From: Sesamum alatum
Taxonomy: Eukaryota > Streptophyta > Magnoliopsida > Lamiales > Pedaliaceae
Direction: 5' to 3'
Assembly (NCBI GenBank): GCA_034509735.1
Contig: JACGWO010000007.1
Coordinates: 992,001-1,056,000 of the forward strand
DNA: 64,000 nt
Made by a program: the position numbers and the translations under genes. Positions 47,901 through 59,500 of the stretch are shown piece after piece (the first letter of the stretch is position 1; each line of letters begins with the position of its first letter). The notes under the pieces are model-generated. The model did not search any database. It had not been told where the DNA came from and saw nothing but the letters and a program-made list of their open reading frames with translations.

Positions 47901-48545
47901 CTCGAGGGTTCATGATTTGCACAAAAGAAATCAGAGTAGGCAACTTTAATTTTAACGAATTGCTTTGGTGTGTGATCAAGTGATGACTGAATGGTGAATC
48001 ATACTTGGTAACGCCAATTGTAAATACTAGTAGTCATAGACATTAATGTATACAAATTTCAAGGTTCAACGTGTATAATATTTTTACGCACTTTTTCAGA
48101 AGAAAAGAAAATGATCAAGAATTCCATGGATGTGAGTGCGACCGAAACTTCAGTTGCTTCATCACATGGAGATGGTAAAGGCGATCAAAGTCAACATGAT
48201 TCCCTGAGGTTATGTGGAAACCACGAAAACAGGCTTCAAACTTTGTTGTCTGAATCCGATGGCTCTTGTATTCAAAACAGAAGACCACTATCTCCAGAAA
48301 CTCTTGCATTAATGTGCGACGAACAGGATACAACATTTCTGTCCACTAGCATGCCACCACCTACAACCACAGAGTCATCCACCCTCGGCCTCAATCCTTT
48401 CTATGTTGAACAAGAACGGCTTGTACTAACAAGGTTTCGCAGTTTTCTGAACAGACTCATCACATGTGGCTGCATAGAAGGTGATGCCCATGTTTTCGTA
48501 TTCCCTGAACCTCTTCCAATTATTAGCAAAAATCGAAATGTTTAA
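44911..48545 (+). CDS. Tesmin/TSO1-like CXC protein, TCX5/6 type
   Basis: A nuclear DNA-binding protein of the CPP family and LIN54 relative. Arabidopsis TCX5 and TCX6 act in the DREAM complex, repressing cell-cycle and DNA-methylation genes. Seven exons, 44911-45245, 45552-45659, 46038-46215, 47036-47302, 47559-47659, 47794-47888 and 48100-48545, are in phase and give 509 residues. The first CXC domain begins [22 protein letters not shown] (about 138-175), split across the exon 2/3 junction. The conserved hinge [11 protein letters not shown] lies at about 190-200. The second CXC domain begins [18 protein letters not shown] (from about 214). Each CXC has the DNA-contacting Tyr in KxYCxCF. The N-terminus is Ala/Pro/Gln-rich. 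The C-terminal half has the short helical segment [20 protein letters not shown] and ends in an F-P-rich tail. The model is intact; the first intron donor (GTAAGG) fixes the end of exon 1. Confidence 0.93.
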
Positions 48546-49863
48546 CATTTTTACTGGAATTTCAACTTCAGAACAGACCTCTTTATTTTCTGGAATTTCA
48601 ATGCATTAGTGTTGACAATCTTACGAATACATGCAGAAACAAAAATAGGATGGGAAGCCAACAAGGACTCGTGCAGCTCGCTATCTTCTGACCGATGAAC
48701 ACAGAACGTCGAAATCTGTAACAATATTACTGCAGGACTAATGTAGCTTTTGTAGAAGCTGGCAATTTTGGGTCCTAATTTAGGGGACTGGTGATGCAAT
48801 GACATTTCTGTTTACTTTGTTCTTGTGTTATAATTGCTAATCAGCAGACACTTGTATGTAGTAATAATCAGGATTGTCTATATTGTGTTCCCTGTTTTGC
48901 ATGTAAAATTCATATTCACATTGAAATGAATAATTCCTTCTGCACCATATATATATGTATGTTTGAAAGAAGGGATTAGAGTGGTAACAGATTAAATGCA
49001 ATTTTTGTCATGGACAAAAATGTATTTTGTTTTAGTATTCTATCTTTTTAGAGCAGTAAGTTTTCTGATTTTTTAATTTTTTGCGATTTTAGTTTTTCAA
49101 TTATCGGAATTTACAAATATTACTAGAAAAAGTTTGTTCTCCGCATGCAATTTTTTAATTTGGGATTTTTGTACCACTTGATAAATATAATGAATTAAAA
49201 TCGCAAAAAATTAAAAAATTATAGGACTTATATGTAACCATAAAAAGATAAAATTACTAAAATGCAAAAAAATACAGCACGAATTTGAAGCCTGGTTATT
49301 AAACAAATTCTAGCTGTTAAGGTCTCTTTTCCTGCAACTGTCTCCAGATTGCAAGTGACAAAATAATTGATGAAAGTTGATATTATATTTCATATTTTAC
49401 TTAACATATGTATATTTCATGTATAAAATCATACCATCTATATATTAAAAAGATAGTGTAAAATTTGACAACACATTTATTGAATAGATTTTCATGGAAT
49501 GGTCGGGTCTGTCCGACTATAGAATTACCAATAAGAAGCTGGAAACCATCAGTACATACAGAAGAATTGATGCCTTATTCAAACCCTAACAAGATAATGT
49601 CTTATCCCTTCCTTTTATACTAGTTTTCCTTTCTAATACAAATGTACATCATTATAATAATAATAATAAGAAACCCCAAATATTGAAAAAAAAAAAAAAA
49701 AAGAAACAGCAAAAACGAAAGAATGAAAGGGAATACAATTGATGAAGGTGGGGAATATATCAAACGAAAATTAACCCCCGAAAAAGATAACTAAAAAAAA
49801 AGAACTAAGGCGGCCGAGCAAGTTAGCAAGCAAAATAAAGGCAAAACAAGCCATCGTCAGTTG
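48546..49863. other. Convergent intergenic region between CXC and TOL genes
   Basis: Both flanking genes end here, so it holds two 3' UTRs (CXC roughly 48546-48900; TOL roughly 49500-49863). The MITE-like repeat at 49021-49276 lies between them. There is an A17-like run near 49686-49702. No other gene is seen. Confidence 0.5.
49021..49276. repeat. Inverted-repeat MITE related to the 37668 element
   Basis: The arms start TGTATTTTGTTTTAGTA on the left and, inverted, TGTATTTTTTTGCATTTT on the right. They include TTTTTTAATTTTTTGCGATT near 49067 and its complement near 49199. The GCGATTTTAG block is shared with 37668-38115. I could not identify a target duplication. Confidence 0.5.
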
Positions 49864-52800
49864 TCACATACTTCCAGCTCTACCTGGAGTGGTCTTCCCC
49901 GGTTTGAATTTGGAAATGTCGACAAGGTCTCCAAAGAGCCTGTCCTCCGGCTTTGATGGCTTTCCTGACGGAATATATGAGGGTATCGAGACTGAGTTAG
50001 TAGAATTTCTCCTGGAACTATCGTCCCTCACGGACAATCCAGACATGCTTTGCTCTAGAAACTGGGCGTTTTGTGGTTGACCTTGGCCATAACCATAGCC
50101 GTAACCGTAGCCATAGGCGGCCATTTGGTTGTTATACATCTGTTGTGGATACATATAAACCATCTGTCCAGATTGCATTGGTTGAGGAAGCATGCCCATT
50201 GGTTGGGGATTTGACATTTGGTTGCTTTGCATAGCTTGGTTGTTGACTGCTGGGAGGTGGCCACCAGTGATTGGCTGCATGTGCATTCCGACAACCTGGT
50301 CATTTGTCATGGTTTGTGATCCCGGAAGAAATGTGCCACTTGGTGATGATGGCTGGGAGGAACTTGCTGCTACTTGTGTACCTTGCAATTCTCGAGGCTG
50401 GCTAAGGGCGGAGTTGCTGTTGTCTGGTTGAGCTTCCCAAGGGGGAGGAGGAAGAGCATTGCTACTTTGAACACCTACATGCAACATGAGCAACTAAGAA
50501 ACTGCTTCTAAGGCAACGTGTTAAAGAAGCAAAGAACCAAGGTTACATCAATTAATAAGATTTTCGACGATGGCCTTGATTGAGTCATGCAATAGATATT
50601 CCCAAGCTATACACGAAAGTAAGGCTTTTCAATTTCTTCTGTAATGCATAAAACAGATATATAACTCAAGTTGTTCTTTATCTAAAGAGTAATGAATCAA
50701 GAACAAAAGTAGAGATGCACCGTAAACTGGTGAGTCTGGCTGCTGTTGCTGGGTTATCTGACCATTCCAGGAAGAAGCAGAGCCATGAGAATAAAGTGAA
50801 TGTTCATGTTGGGGTAGCATAGGACCAGAAATGCTTCCATTTGGGAATAAAGAAGGTTGTGGAGATTGAACATTTGTTTGTTGCTGGAAATGAGGCGATG
50901 AAGGATAGGATTGTCCAGTTGCATTTGAAGATTGATGGTTGTTACTCTGAGGAAACATTTCAACAAGAGCAAGAGCGTTCTGCTGCGTTGCAACAGGGCC
51001 CGCTGGCTGAGGCTCTCCAGCAGGAACAAGTGCCAGAGAGTCGAAGCCATCTCCACTCAAAAGATCTATCTTTGGATCAACTTTTGTTGGAGTTGATAAT
51101 TCGCCATTACTTGCTGGAGGAGCAGGGAGCAGTAACTGTGTCCCTAAGCTAGCACCAGATGCAGATCTGCAAATGATATTTGCATCTTCGTTGACATATA
51201 TAAAATTATTTATAATTCAAGTCCACAAGAAACTTACATCTTCTGAAGCACAAAGAATAAAAATTTTAAAGTGTGAAAAAGAAAAATTAAGGTATGTCAA
51301 CTGTAGAAATGTGTATAAAAGTCGCAGGGCACCATTTTCAATATCTGAGGTCCACTAAATGCTCAATCAGAAAACTTCAGAATTGGCAGCATAAAGGTTT
51401 TTTCTGTTTTAGGTAAAATCCATCATTAGTGACGCAATATGGCGGCCAGCATTCTTAATAAACCAGTAGTAACCTTTTTCACTATTGAGCATGAGAGAAA
51501 GGCCGAATCTGTACAATGTATGCTGAAATTTTATGCCTACAGACTGGAAGTAATTAGTCAAAAACAAGAACAAATCCATGATGACTCTCAAAAAGGAATT
51601 TGATATTTTTAACAATTATTTTCTAAGCAAGGATGCCCTGATGCAGTTGATGCATTCTCATTGTTCTCTTTGCTCCAAATATACATGAAGAAGTCATTGA
51701 AATAATTGTAAAACTTTGGATTAACAAGTTGTATAACTAATCTGAGCAGGTGAACTACAAACATGAGCAAAGAAGTAGAATAAACCCAAAATAGATCTAA
51801 ATCATACTTTAACAAGCAGGATTGGAAATTACCCTTTGTCTGATTGTTTATCACCAGTGTCAATAAGTGGAGCATCAATGTCAACCAACGGTTTATCTGA
51901 TTCAGGCTTTTCCTTCTCCGATTTATCAGAGATTGCTCCAGCGGAAAGCGATTCATGCTTAGCAAGTACACGTTGCAAGTCATCATTTAGTGCTAGTCCT
52001 TCACATAATAGTGATTCGTCCCTACATCGGGTGATATGCAAGAAGGCGTGATGGTTAAGAATGGGCACATGTATTTGGACCTAACTCATCCAGAAACTAG
52101 GGTGCATATTCTCAAACAGCATGAGAATTTAAAGATTCTCCACCAATGGATAAATACATTCATTAATTCGGATATAAGAATGTTTTATACGATAACACTA
52201 ATTTCTATCAACATCAATAACATAGCAGATCGTTTAGTAGAAAAGTTTCCTCGACAGTTTGTTCAACGAGCATGCAACTATGATGCAGCAAAGTATTATT
52301 TTCACAAAATGAACTCTACATTTACAAAGCATTATTTCACCTGATGTATAAATCTTTCAAATACAAATAAGAAGCTTGTAAATACGAGAAAGCTCACCAG
52401 AACTCACATTACACTTTCGTATGATATGTTGATGTCATATATGAATATATGATACAACATACCGGTTCCCTCATAAAGAAAAAAAATATCTCAGGTTAAC
52501 TCATCTAACAGATGGTCCTGCATGAGGTTGTTTATCCATAATAGTAATTTCTCTCAAAACTCTGTCCTTTCTCCACATCCATAAAATAAAAACAAGGACA
52601 AGCAAACATTGAAAGGTGGAATGATGAGATCCAAATGACAAATAAACACATTCCATGATAAGCAGGATTCAACGTAAAACAAGGCCTTACGCAGTGGAAT
52701 TAACAAGGTGAACAACTCTATGCTTAAATGAACGACACTGTTCCACCAGATCAATGATGACATCCTGCTGGACTCCCTGCCACCCAGACAACAAGTTAAA

Positions 52801-55800
52801 CTTAACACTCAGAATTTCATGCAACAAAATGCACTGGAAATTTTGTGATTAAGGGATAATGTTGTAATGTTATTTACTAAGCTAGTTTTGCTCTCATAGA
52901 AGGAAGTGTTTGCCAATCTTGTAATACAAGATATATAAAACCCAAAAGGAATTTATAATCACTTCACATACTTGTAAGGGAAAAATTGATCCAATCGGAT
53001 TATCATTTAGCAAACACACTGTGCCATAGCCAATTGCTGATTGTGAGCAAATTCAACATTCTATAATGCGGGCATACCTCTTTGTTACTAGGATCTAAAG
53101 CATTCAGCATTTCTGCAAGGACGTCCATAATGCCACGTGCATTTTGAATTTCTGTCAAGCTAACCAAAAAAGATCCACCATAAAAAACAAAGATCACCAA
53201 TAACCATCAACAACATACAGTCTTACAAAATAAAGTAACATAACCTAGTTTATCAGGCCTGCATTTTATGCAGTTCCAAATTTCACATTGACGGCAATAT
53301 AATGGAGAGCTACTTGGCAAGTGGCTTCTATAACATAGCAAAAGATGAAAGTGATGGCACAATATCACAAGAACAGAATCACATGCCTTCACAATTACAG
53401 TTCACCAAATGGAATACCGGAAATAAAAGTTGAGGGAACCTATGAAACATTATAGCAAATTACCATCGGTAATAGACATGTATTGCTATCAATGGTAACA
53501 ACAATTTCCACAGAATGAGCCAATTATCTGCGCCTGGCAAGACATTGAGAAAGAATTGCAAATACCAAGTCTAACCCATTGGTTCTAAAACAGTTCCATT
53601 TCTAGGACAAACCTTCCAAATGTCCATTACCAAATATATTCAAGCAATTACGTTAACTAGGAGACTGTGTATTCTCCAACAGAAGCTAAAAGACTTAGTC
53701 ATCCAGAGAACACCATCAACGCCCCAACAGATTAATCAATGACTTCTCTGTCCAAACATTAGCATGCATTTCGCACTACGTAAATCACATGTCACAATAA
53801 AGAGTAAGAAGTCAGCAATTAGAAGCCATCCTTTAAAAACTTTAGTATCACTGCCTTACACCCATAGCAAATTGGCTGAAAAACTAAATCAGCCTACCAT
53901 ACTCCAGATGAAGATTGCATTAACATGTTTCACTGTAAACTTCTGTGAAGAAAGAATATTTTGAAGTTAGAATCCAGAAAAATGTACCTCAATGTTGGAA
54001 ACTCATCTTCAGCAGATGACTCAGCTGCAGCAGCTCCAGATCCAGGATTACGAAGATTTTGCTGATAGGCTGTCGGAGGATGTGTTTGTGGTGGTACAAA
54101 ATTAGGTGCTGATGTCTCAGCTCTCTGAGGGAAAACTGTCCCAAGACGCTGATGAAAATGCCATAAATTGGATAAATACGACAAACATCATCATTGCATA
54201 ATCATGCATATAAAATGAAATAATAAGGATAAGTCAAGAAGATGTTAGCATGACTTACCAATAATTCCTGGTATGCCACAAAGTATTGGGGATATCTTGC
54301 CCTAGGTCCTCCAAAAGCTTCTTGCCAGGTATCTATTAGAATTAAGATCTTCTCTCTCACATGAAAGTCAGGCTGCAACAACAAAGTTTTGGCGAATAAA
54401 ATTGCCTTTGGAAAGAGAGACCAACCATAGCCAGAATACATGAATTAAAATACCTTCTTTTTCACCATTTTCACCATCTCATGAGGTAACTCTTTCTCAG
54501 CAACATGCATATGGACAATATCACCACAGTTCTTCACAATGGTCTCTAACAGCTAGAAAATGAAATGACAACCAAATTATACAACTAAAATAACCATTCA
54601 ATTATCATAATGCGATATTTGTGGCATCCAAGTATAAATGACCAATAACCCAACTAGGAAGCATTAGTTTGATTAGGACAAAATGGAACACAGAGGGTGT
54701 ACAAAGTGAAGGGCACAAGTGTTCAGGAAAGATAATCCAGCCTACTATTAAGGCAATATATATTGATGGGATGTTGTGTTCAAGAAAGAAAATAGGGAAT
54801 ATGAAATGATGGGAAGTTGAATGTTCAAGAAAGAAAAATAAAGCTTACTGTTAAGGCAATATATATTGATCATGTTGTGTTCAAGAAAGAAAATAGGGAA
54901 TATGAAATCATGGGTAGTTGAATGTTCAAGAAAGAAATATAAAGCTTACTGTTAAGGCAAGAAGCTGGACTTTCGGTTTTTTGCTACGGAGACGAGCCTT
55001 TATACCTTTTACAACATCTTTTGCTTGTCTGATACAAAGTAAGGAGAACATCAGCTCACAGAAGGCATGATTTTCTCAATAAATAACCAGTACATATCAA
55101 ACTGAAGCTACATGTGCTCCAATTGCTAGCATTGAAATCAACAGAACATAGAATTTGTTTAAATCAAAAGAGGAAAAATCCTACAGAACTCATCAGAACC
55201 CCTTCACTCCATGGTGCTGAAATTATCTCTCCCTCACTCGGTATTCCCCCTCCTATTAAGTAAAATCAACTTGTAGCACTGTAAATTGGACAATCTAATC
55301 AATCAACAATGAAGTCTAGAAGCATAGCCATCTCTTCTGGCTGAAATCTGCCTTATTCACAAGATGAAATATAATCGACATTACATCTACAGCAGACTGT
55401 CAGCATTGATATGTGCTAACGAGTAAAGCTACAGTGATCACAGAAGAAACTAGTTAAATAAAATTTCAAAACGGTAACCATCAAAGCTGCAGTTCAAGTT
55501 AACAACATTCTAGAATTACTCCCAGTCCTAGAGATGATCATTTCTGCCAACCAGCTACCATCCAAATTCTAATTGTTCGCAAAAAGATATTGCTTCTTTT
55601 CTTTTATTTCATTTCAAGATATTAAAAGAACCAATGCCCAATTAAATAAAACCTGTACCGTGAAAAACAAAAAAAATCACGTAATCACCAAAAGCAAGCA
55701 AACAAGAATACGAAAATACAGTAAACATTGTCATTCTTTCCAATCTTTTACTACAACCTAAACGAGCGAAAGACCAACAAAAGAGCAAGAAGAGAAAATT

Positions 55801-55903
55801 ACGCAGGATCGTGATTGCAAATATCAGAGATCTCAATATTCATCGCCCAATCTGGACCGATAAGCATGTCGCTCGTCGCTCTTTCCACCATTGAATTCAC
55901 CAT
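49864..55903 (-). CDS. TOM1-LIKE (TOL) ubiquitin-binding ESCRT adaptor, TOL6/TOL9 type
   Basis: TOL proteins replace ESCRT-0 in plants, binding ubiquitinated plasma-membrane cargo at endosomes and delivering it to ESCRT-I. Ten exons on the minus strand, 55903-55803, 55028-54950, 54552-54454, 54372-54259, 54148-53988, 53159-53078, 52776-52691, 52021-51833, 51166-50721 and 50474-49864, are in phase and give 655 residues. The VHS domain covers residues about 9-135 ([15 protein letters not shown] start with Ser in place of Cys, [34 protein letters not shown]). The GAT domain covers about 185-275 ([53 protein letters not shown]). The rest is Gln/Pro/Ser-rich and disordered, with a short YG repeat ([10 protein letters not shown]). 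It ends [15 protein letters not shown], a conserved TOL tail. It shares a promoter with eIF3L. A tandem duplication beside exon 2 copies its donor site. Confidence 0.93.
54742..54960. repeat. Tandem duplication of about 101 bp including the TOL exon 2 splice donor
   Basis: Two adjacent units start near 54742 and 54844, and a third partial start at 54945 is the real exon 2 end. They share TTAAGGCAATATATATTGAT, GTTGTGTTCAAGAAAGAAAA and GGAATATGAAAT blocks in the same order. On the minus strand the real donor context TTGCCTTAACA/GTAAGC recurs exactly at about 54859-54844 and, mutated (TTGCCTTAATA/GTAGGC), at about 54757-54742. The intron therefore contains decoy donors preceded by a short piece of exon-like sequence. 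Confidence 0.8.
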
Positions 55904-56574
55904 CTTTTCTCACGGTACTTCCAGAATTCCTCGCCGGAGACAAATCGGAATCGCAATCAGCGTCGCCGCCTCACTGACGGCTGAAGCTCTCCCGAAATTC
56001 TAGAAATACACCCAAGAATCGAACTTAAATCCACATAATAGAAATTATAGAAAATGAGACAAAAATTACAATCTCGGGGAACCCGATCCCTGGCTTATAT
56101 CAGCTCGATCAAGATTTCTACTGAATCGAGAAAAATGGAAAATATTTGGGAAATTATGAAAAATTAAAGCACCCAATAATATTCGGACGCGTGTGGATTG
56201 TTCTTCTTCTTGTTATTCTTTTAAAAATGAGAGATAGATGCCTCCGACCATCAGGATCAACGGCTAAGATTGTTTCCGGAAAAAGAAAGGTGCTTTAGAA
56301 GTTTTAGTGGGCCGAATCAATTAATGGGCCTTTCTTATCTAAGAATAATGCCCAAAAGATACAGGAAAAAAGGCCCAAAATCCAGCTCCAAAAACTTTCC
56401 ATATAGGCCCATTTCATCTCTCTCATTCTCCTTAGGGCAGAATCCAAAGCAAAATTCTAACTTCTCTCTCTAAAAAACCTCACTCTTCATTCTCTTTCTC
56501 TCTCTAGCACGCACGCAGAAGAGAGGCGAATTTCCCTTACGAGCCAAAATTCCAGTGTGACAGTCGCCGGAACG
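55904..56574. promoter_or_regulatory. Bidirectional TOL/eIF3L promoter with site II elements
   Basis: The start codons of the two divergent genes are 671 bp apart. Four TGGGCC/GGCCCA elements lie at 56308-56313, 56335-56340, 56372-56377 and 56406-56411, with a related ATGCCCA at about 56348-56354. Site II motifs bound by TCP factors are common in promoters of plant translation and ribosomal genes, which fits eIF3L. A CT-rich leader (56416-56520) precedes the eIF3L ATG. No TATA box is evident. Confidence 0.65.
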
Positions 56575-59500
56575 ATGGCGTACGACCGCGAGCAAGTGAT
56601 TCCCGGTGACTCCGCCTACGTTGGCTACGACCCGAACTACGTACCTGACTCCGTGAAATCGTTCGTAGTTCACATGTACCGCCATATACGGGAGAAGAAT
56701 GTGTACGAGATCCACCAGATGTACGAGACGTCGTTCCAGAGCATAAGTGATAGGTTTTTCAAGGATGCGCCTTGGCCTTCTGTCGACGCCGTGGCTCCCT
56801 ACGTTGATAACGATCATGTCTTCTGCTTGCTGTATCGTGAGATGTGGTTTCGACATTTGTATGCCAGGCTTTCGCCTACACTCAAGCAACGGATTGATTC
56901 ATGGGATAATTATTGTAATCTCTTCCAGGTGAGTACGGTTTTGAGGAACTCATTAATGTTCCCTGGTTTTTGGATAGGGTGTGTGCCCTTTTGTAATTGA
57001 TGCTAACTCGCATTTCCAAAAACAGTGCTGGTTTCTAATCAGTGAAGAGCTAATTCAAGGATCTATTTTTATTTTTATTTTGTGCTGGTAAAGGAATAGG
57101 ACTGGTTTTCTCCACTTCCTGATATCTGGTTCAGTGGGCGTTTCAGCTATAATGTTCCTCCGGATGGTTCTATTTCTGCTTGTTATAAACGGGATTGTTT
57201 ATTTGATACTGATTGTACCACAGACCATCTAATTTCCGGATAAGGGAGAAATTTTACATCATATTGCAGGAGAGGTTTTTGGTGCAGACTGAATTAAGGC
57301 TTTTAGCTCGATTCTAGGATGTAACTGCGCCCATTTTAATTTCTCAAATTTGTTTTGTGTGCAGGTTGTATTACATGGGGTGGTGAATATGCAACTACCA
57401 AATCAGTGGTTATGGGACATGGTTGATGAATTTGTATACCAGTTTCAGTCATTCTGCCAGTATCGGGCCAAGATGAAGAGCAAGACTGAGCAGGAGATTG
57501 CGCTTCTGAGGCAGTATGATCAGGTATGGTAGTGATAATACTGATGATGCTAATTTGGTAGTAATTTGCTTGTTTGTACAGATTGCTGTAAGAGTAGTGA
57601 TCTTATAATTATGTTTTGTTATCCTGTCTCCCTATGCTATTTTAATACTTAGTCGGGGTGTGCCTATATTAAAGTAGTGAAACACTGGGATGATTCACAT
57701 GATACCGATCAGTGTCTCTTTTCAGTTTTGAGGTTCGTTGATTTAGTAAACGGTATCTATCATAATCACCATAGTTATAAAAGGTGTGCCATGGTGCAAG
57801 CCCAGCCGTATGGCGTGCGCTAGTTGAAAGCCCAACCTTTTTATTGCTGGTTGATTCACCCAATATATTTGGAAGACTGGGCTTCCCATTGTTAAAAAGG
57901 GGTAGGCTTCCTGAAAAGCACCCTCTAACTTATTTTTTCTTTCAAAAAACAAATAAAAAAGATGTTGATTGCTACAAATCTAACAGTGATAGAGATGATG
58001 AACAGAATGATGATGGAGAAGAATTGGAGTCAGAGTGATATAAATTTTATGTTTGTTTGGTTTATAATGATTATGTACTATTAGCTTAATGGTCTTGCAT
58101 TTTTGGAACAACTTTTTTCCAAAGACTAGTTGTTTTACATTTTTTTTTTTGGTATAATACTATAATGGTTAGTATAATTTCTAGTTTTTACATTTAATTG
58201 TTTGTGCATTATTGATATTAAAAGACATTGATCTAATGAATATATAAATTATTTCTGCAAATGTGTGTCATGCTGTAAAAAAGTGCACCCCGCTCTATGT
58301 GCCATGGCTCCAGGGCACCTTTGTGCCATGATGCGCCATGCGCCCTTGACAACTATGCTAATCACTGATGTTATGTTTATTTCTCAGGCATGGAATGTGT
58401 ATGGTGTCCTCAATTACTTACAGGCACTCGTAGAGAAGTCTATGATTATTCAAATCCTGGAGCAGGAGAAGGAAGGCCTCGAACAGTTTACTGCCACAGA
58501 TGGATATGACTACAGCGGTGGAAGTAATGTATTGAAGGTCTTGGGATATTTTAGCATGATAGGCCTACTTAGAGTTCACTGTTTGTTGGGTGATTATCAC
58601 ACCGCCCTGAAGTGCTTGCTTCCGATTGACATAAGTCAACAAGGCGTGTACACCAGTGTTATTGGAAGCCACATCACTACTATATATCATTATGGATTTG
58701 CAAACCTCATGCTCAGGAGGTAGGTTTGTTTAATATTTCACTCTAAAGTCTGTCCACCTGGCTTTCTTGCCATGTGTTATTACTCTTAAATTTGAATATC
58801 ATTATTATTTGTTTGCTTATGTGATAAATTCTTAACTTTTGCGTAGCGTCTATGTAATGTAAAGTATTTCTATCCAATGGATCAGGTTAACCAACTAGGA
58901 ATCCTCTTTACACTGAATTGATATCAATTGACTGTTTCCTAGAAGTTCCATCTACACTTTAGATATGCTCATCTTTATTTCTTTCAATGATGCTTCCTGC
59001 TACTTGTATGTTGAAAGTGGTGTGGCTACGGTTCAGTAACGGATAATCTCAAGTTTGTGAAGATTCTTCCTGGATTTTTTGTTTATGGTTAATTATAGCT
59101 TGTGGCAAAACATATTCGTTGAGATACCTTTTACTTTTAGATCTGAAGTCGAAGGAGACACATTCATCTTCTTTCTCCTGCGCAAAGTTTTGGGGTACTA
59201 TATTCGTTGCTGAACTTGAATAAGCATTGTTTGAATGGATTAACACAACCTTCATCTTTCTTTAAGCATGGAATACCTAAATTTTCTCATGGTTCTTGCA
59301 TGGTGTGAAGTTGCTTAGAGCTGGCCTTGTTGTCTATTATTTTCATATTCTGATTGTCCATATTAATGGCAAGGAAAGCAATGACAATGTTGTGATATTT
59401 ATCCAAAATTTCCTAGCATGTTTCCTTTTCTTCCTTGTGTTGTACCTTTCAGGATGCCCAGTGCTGGGTAAATGGTATCTCTGTGGTTGATAAAATGTTT

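Noticed and set aside
57784..58038. 84-codon frame in eIF3L intron 2.
   Set aside because: It lies entirely inside the hAT-type insertion and begins in its terminal repeat.
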